NCBI GenBank assembly: GCA_043739785.1
Contig: JAYUDN010000023.1
Coordinates: 1 to 29,254, forward strand
Reading direction: 5' to 3'
DNA: 29,254 nt
Source: JAYUDN01 sp043739785
GTDB lineage: Bacteria; Patescibacteriota; Gracilibacteria; BD1-5; UBA2023
Positions within the stretch are counted from its first letter, which is position 1. Every line of letters starts with the position of its first letter. The notes beneath the pieces were generated by a model. The model saw only the letters and a program-made list of their open reading frames with translations. It searched no databases and was not told where the DNA came from. The position numbers and the translations under genes were made by a program. Positions 25,656 to 29,254 of the stretch are shown here, piece by piece.

Positions 25656-27553
25656 TACTTGAGCATAATCTTACTATCCACGATTTCGTATTTTATATTG
25701 TAGACTCCGAGGTTGGTCGCGAGGTAAATCAGACCATCGTAGGGAATCGAAAGGGATCGTATCTCTTCCTTGGTAGACACTTCGATCTGGGCGATATACT
25801 TCCAGCTCGTGATATCTTTATAGTTTTTACTATCAGGCTGGAAGATCCATATATGATTTCCATCAAGCATATAGATGTAGCTTAGATTTGAGCGAACGAA
25901 AATAGTTACATTATCATCACTACTGAGGGAGTAATCACCAGGGATATCATTGAGCACTATACTTTTGTCTGAGTATACTGGGGAGGTGATAATCCTTCGT
26001 ATCTGTCCGGAATTTTTGAGGATAAAAAATCCACCATCGATACCGATATCTCGGATATCAGACCCAGAATACCCCTCGAGTATCATAGACTTTGGTCAGA
26101 AGCCATTGGCTCCTGGTTTGTGACGAAATACTTCGTTTCCACTGTCTCATATAAGATAGAGGTTGCTATTGTAGGTACGTACTTTCTTTGCTTTTTCCCA
26201 ACCGCTCGTTTCGTCGACATTTACCGTGATGATAGTACTTTGTCGTTTGGAGAGTATTTTATTGGTTTTTGTCAGGATAAAGATGACTCCGTCAGGATTC
26301 ATATCTGCGTCGATCGCTTCTTCTCCGAGCGGATAGTTAATCACTTTTGGAAGGGGACTTCCGATAGCATAGTCGAATATTGCCCCATACTTTCCTATCA
26401 GTGTCAGTTTTTTCTCTGATTCAAAGACCCGAACTGGGCTGATATCCTGAGGATTGAAAGGTACAATACTCGTATTGACACCAAGCTCCACCGTTTCTAT
26501 ATCGTTGAGTTCTTTTTTCATGGTTGAAATCTTCGAAAGTAGCTCTTGGGTATCTTTGAGGTAGGTTTCGTTCTTTCTCATGGTAAAAAGGATATCCTCC
26601 GCCTTCTTAATATTCTCCGTAAAGATGCTCGTATTACTCATATTTTTTTCTGCTGTATCCATATAGCCCTTCGCATCAATGAGTTCTTGTTTTGAATCAG
26701 TAGCTGTAGTGGCAGTATTCGATATATTGAATACCTCATAAAAGAGTATATAGAGAAGAAAGAAGCAGAGGATAAGACCAGATATAATAATCCCCGTCTG
26801 GATAGATTTCGGTTTATTATGAAAGAGAGCATCCACGGAGGTCCACATATCTCGGAAGATTAGATGAAAATCTTTACTCATAAAGTAGTTTTCGATATTT
26901 TCTCGTGCGACATCAATCTGGGTTGACATACGACTGATTTTTGCCTTCTTAGTCTTGTCTCGCTGGATTCGTATGACATCAACGCTACTTTTATACTCTC
27001 GATTCATCCAAGAAAGAAGGGATACCTCGAAGGCTTCCTTATCCAGATTGGAGAGATCATCGAGGAGATCACTTCAGAGATCTTGGAGGAGTGGCGTAGT
27101 ACTAATATACATCGTCGAGTCGTATGGGATGGCACCAGATGAAACATATGAAAAATCGATTTCTGGATGCTCTATAGTATCAGAAATAGAAGACCATTTT
27201 CTATTCGATTCCTTCATCACGATAGAGATATCACCGATGACGGAAAAAGTAAGTACTTCTGCGATATTGACCCCAAAAAAGATACTGATATCTTTGCTCT
27301 TATGTTCGACGTTTTTTATAAACTTATTGTACTTCTCAGTTACATAAGAAAAGTCCTCGTCGAGTCATTTTTTTTCCCAGGAAACATCCCCGAGAGTTTC
27401 TAGGAAGAATTCTTCTATGATGCTTACGGTATGCTCATTCTGAGCCTTTATGATGAAACAAGTCTGAACATCTCCTCAAAGGGTAAGACTTTTGGTTCGA
27501 ATAATATAGGGTTGCGATGATACTGCGTGGTGTATAGAAGTTATCTGAATCAT
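25655..27553 (-). CDS. Single-pass membrane protein with coiled coil and beta-rich C-terminus
   Basis: 632 residues. The cytoplasmic N-terminal part (about 1-260) has a beta-rich core with VLTFSVIGDISIVMKESNRK, EIDFSYVSSGAIPYDSTMYI, STTPLLQDLGSDLLDDLSNL, which faintly recalls a degenerate PP2C phosphatase fold without the metal-binding aspartates I would expect. One membrane helix follows (GIIISGLILCFFLLYILFYE, about 272-291), then a likely coiled coil (about 300-370) and a beta-repeat region of short propeller-like blades (DADMNPDGVIFILTKTNKIL, LYLIGDSGNEVFRHK, IRDIGIDGGFFILKNSG, SLSIPYDGLIYLATNLGVYN). Such a layout could sense something outside and signal inward. I do not know the family. 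UGA glycines are present in both halves. Confidence 0.75.
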
Positions 27554-27692
27554 GGGGTGGAGAAGAAGAATATTTGAACAATATCGTCAGAAATGTTTTT
27601 TAAAATGAAGATGAGTTGAATGAGAATGGAGTAAGTGAATCCTTTCGGGAGATTCCCCCTTGTACTGAGAAAAGTATGGACAAGATGAAAAG

Positions 27693-27716
27693 ACCTAAGA
27701 GTCGTCTCTTTCACAA
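27693..27716 (-). terminator. Weak hairpin after the coiled-coil gene
   Basis: On the minus strand AAGAG-ACGA-CTCTT forms a five-base stem just after the TAA at 27720, followed by AGGTCTTTT. The T run is poor, so the call is tentative. Confidence 0.3.
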
Positions 27717-27719
27717 GAA

Positions 27720-28097
27720 TTATAATTGATTGAGCATATCCAGTACATCTCAGGCATCATCTTTGCTGGTATCGGTACTCTCTGCTTCCTTGAGCTGCTG
27801 TTTTGCTTTTTGTGACTGGATAGATTGCCACTGGATCAAATGTTTTTCATTGAGCGTTTTGATTTCCTCTTGATACTTGATATTGAGTTCCTCGAGTTGT
27901 CTGCGTTCAGTTTCGAGGATATTGAAGAGGCGATCAATCTGTTCATCAGTCATCGATGGGATGATGTCAAACCAATACTGTTTTTCATTATTGTCTATTG
28001 ATTCGCTGGAAAGTATGAGTTGTACGAGTTCATGATATTTGGCTTCCACTTCATCCAGTATGGTAAAAGTGAAATCATTTTGGACAACTTGTGCCAT
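27720..28097 (-). CDS. Coiled-coil protein, unknown function
   Basis: 125 residues. It begins MAQVVQNDFTFTILDEVEAK and is helical, with a long charged heptad-like stretch from about residue 55 (IDRLFNILETERRQLEELNI, KYQEEIKTLNEKHLIQW). The end has one UGA Gly followed by DVLDMLNQL. There is no membrane segment. A 166-base gap separates it from the next gene downstream, and the divergent Mur ligase lies upstream. Small coiled-coil proteins of this kind are common and unassigned in CPR genomes. Confidence 0.75.
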
Positions 28098-28225
28098 AGT
28101 ATGGTAAAGTAAGGGTATAGGAGCGAAATGTTTCCAAGATAGAAAATAAAATTCTTTTCTACAGGGAACAAATGCTGAATCTTCTGTAGTGTAATAAATT
28201 TTTTTGCTTTCGCAACTTTTGATTA

Positions 28226-28252
28226 TTGATTTTTTTATATTTTTTGTATACT
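28226..28252 (+). promoter_or_regulatory. Possible promoter of the Mur ligase gene
   Basis: TTGATT at 28226-28231 and TATACT at 28247-28252 with a 15-base spacer. Transcription would begin near 28259, only a few bases before the ATG at 28262, so the mRNA would be nearly leaderless. Confidence 0.4.
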
Positions 28253-28261
28253 CGTCTTCCT

Positions 28262-29254
28262 ATGAAGCAAATACTCTTTTTTCTCCTTGTGCTCCTCGCG
28301 CGCGCCATTATAAGAATAAAAAAACCATATGTTATAGGGGTGACGGCTACTGCTGGGAAGACAACGATGACACATTTTATTGCTACATTTTTGAAAAATG
28401 TATATGACGAGAAGGAAGTTGGATATTCGAAGTATAATTATAATGGTGAATATGGCCTTCCACTCTCGGTTATCGGGGTGAAAAATCCAGATAAAAATCC
28501 ACTCCTCTGGTTATATGTTTTTTTTATAGCTCTGACTCGACTCGTCCGTCCCTATCCGAGATTCTTGATCCTTGAATATGGGATTGACCACCCTGGGGAA
28601 ATGGACTTTCTCCTCTCGATAGCTCTTCCTACCATTGCTATCGTAGGACCGATTAGTCCGAATCACATGGAGCAGTTCGGAACCATGGACCGATATCGCA
28701 ATGAAAAACTCAAACTCACCTACCATGCTGATCATATCATTGCCTATGCTGAGCTCAAAAAACATCTGACATCAGATGCCACTTTTTACTCACTCTGAGC
28801 GATGTCGGATATCGACGCTTCTCATATAGGAGAAAAAATCGATGGCATTGAGGCTACGATCCATTACCGAAAACAAGATTTTCCAGTTACCGTCCCCCTT
28901 TTTTGAGCCTATCAGCTCCTCAATATCCTCCCTCTTTTCGAAATCGCTGCCATCCTCAATATCAAGCAGAGTCTTCTCATAGATACCCTCAGTTTACTGA
29001 GCGTATGAGCTGGAAGATCCACCTTGCTTCGGGGGATAGAAAATACAACCATTATCGATGGTTCATATAATGGAGGATATCTTTCTATTACCGAATGAAT
29101 CCTCACCCTGAAGGCTCTCTGCGGGAAGGTTTATACGATTCTTTTTCTGTGAGATATGCGGGAACTCTGAGAAATGACGGCTTCGATGCATCAGGAACTC
29201 GCTCATTGTATCAATACTACGTTTCCTCTCGGTAGTAATCTAGAAGTGGTTTTG
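28262..29254 (+). CDS. murF: Mur ligase (MurF-like) with N-terminal membrane helix, 3' end beyond window
   Basis: The first 331 codons of an ATP-dependent Mur ligase. The P-loop VIGVTATAGKTTMTHF begins at residue 24, followed by NYNGEYGLPLSVIGV, LILEYGIDHPGEMDFLLSIA, IVGPISPNHMEQFGTMDRYR, and NEKLKLTYHADHIIAY, which best match MurF (adds D-Ala-D-Ala to the UDP-MurNAc-tripeptide). Domain 3 starts at SVGAGRSTLLRGIENTTIID. Unusually, domain 1, the substrate-binding module of about 80-100 residues, is missing; residues 4-17 are a hydrophobic helix (ILFFLLVLLARAII). The ATG at 28262 fits the promoter position, and an upstream TTG-type start would add only 12 hydrophobic residues. UGA glycines recur in the later part. 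Confidence 0.85.

Noticed and set aside
1..29254. tRNA, rRNA, CRISPR or insertion sequence elsewhere
   Set aside because: I saw no cloverleaf with CCA other than the tmRNA, no rRNA-like sequence, no repeat-spacer array and no transposase motifs.

Overview
The window comes from a bacterium that reads UGA as glycine (genetic code 25), the code of Candidatus Gracilibacteria (BD1-5) and Absconditabacteria (SR1) in the candidate phyla radiation. The sequence shows this directly. In the UMP kinase gene (9700-10419) an in-frame TGA fills the third glycine of the GGGNIFRG nucleotide-binding motif, and almost every other gene continues through TGA into recognisable protein and stops only at TAA or TAG. 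All coordinates below are called with that code, which joins dozens of apparent fragments into 21 genes plus a tmRNA and one gene remnant. I cannot separate Gracilibacteria from Absconditabacteria from this sequence.

Layout. 1-1249 (-): cysteinyl-tRNA synthetase, cut by the window edge, with a large low-complexity insert holding a 7-bp tandem repeat. 1434-1907 (+): small membrane protein. 2105-2554 (+): tmRNA. 2615-3535: an AT-rich cassette with a 223-residue orphan protein, sitting between a broken copy of the start of a DUF2256 gene and the intact one. 3571-8849 (+): a tightly packed photolyase/cryptochrome operon (DUF2256, photolyase-like protein, iron-sulfur (6-4)-type photolyase, flavin reductase, small unknown protein, photolyase FAD domain without an antenna domain). 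8982-9569 (+): HTH protein with a C-terminal membrane anchor and a palindrome just upstream. 9700-10419 (+): pyrH. 10535-28097 (-): a long run of cell-surface and pilus genes. They are a PKD membrane protein, an 1812-residue protein joining a T4SS-pilin-like hairpin to PKD repeats and a cytoplasmic tail, a solute-binding protein, an M23 peptidase with a C-terminal SLH-like region, a prepilin, a FecR/Ig-like surface protein, a small conserved protein, the prepilin peptidase, a RecO-like protein, a membrane protein with a beta-rich C-terminal region, and a coiled-coil protein. 28262-end (+): a Mur ligase with a membrane helix in place of the usual first domain.

How it fits together. The minus-strand block looks like an envelope and attachment toolkit: type IV prepilin and its peptidase, cell-wall hydrolase, and two large PKD proteins whose predicted topology puts the PKD repeats outside and charged tails inside. 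Such reduced bacteria are thought to live attached to other cells, so a role in attachment is a reasonable inference, but it is not shown here. The photolyase operon stands out in a reduced genome and suggests a sunlit habitat and past horizontal transfer.

Regulatory signals are consistent: promoters close to the sigma-70 consensus lie only about 0-40 bases before start codons, and I see few Shine-Dalgarno sequences. Many genes may have very short leaders or none.
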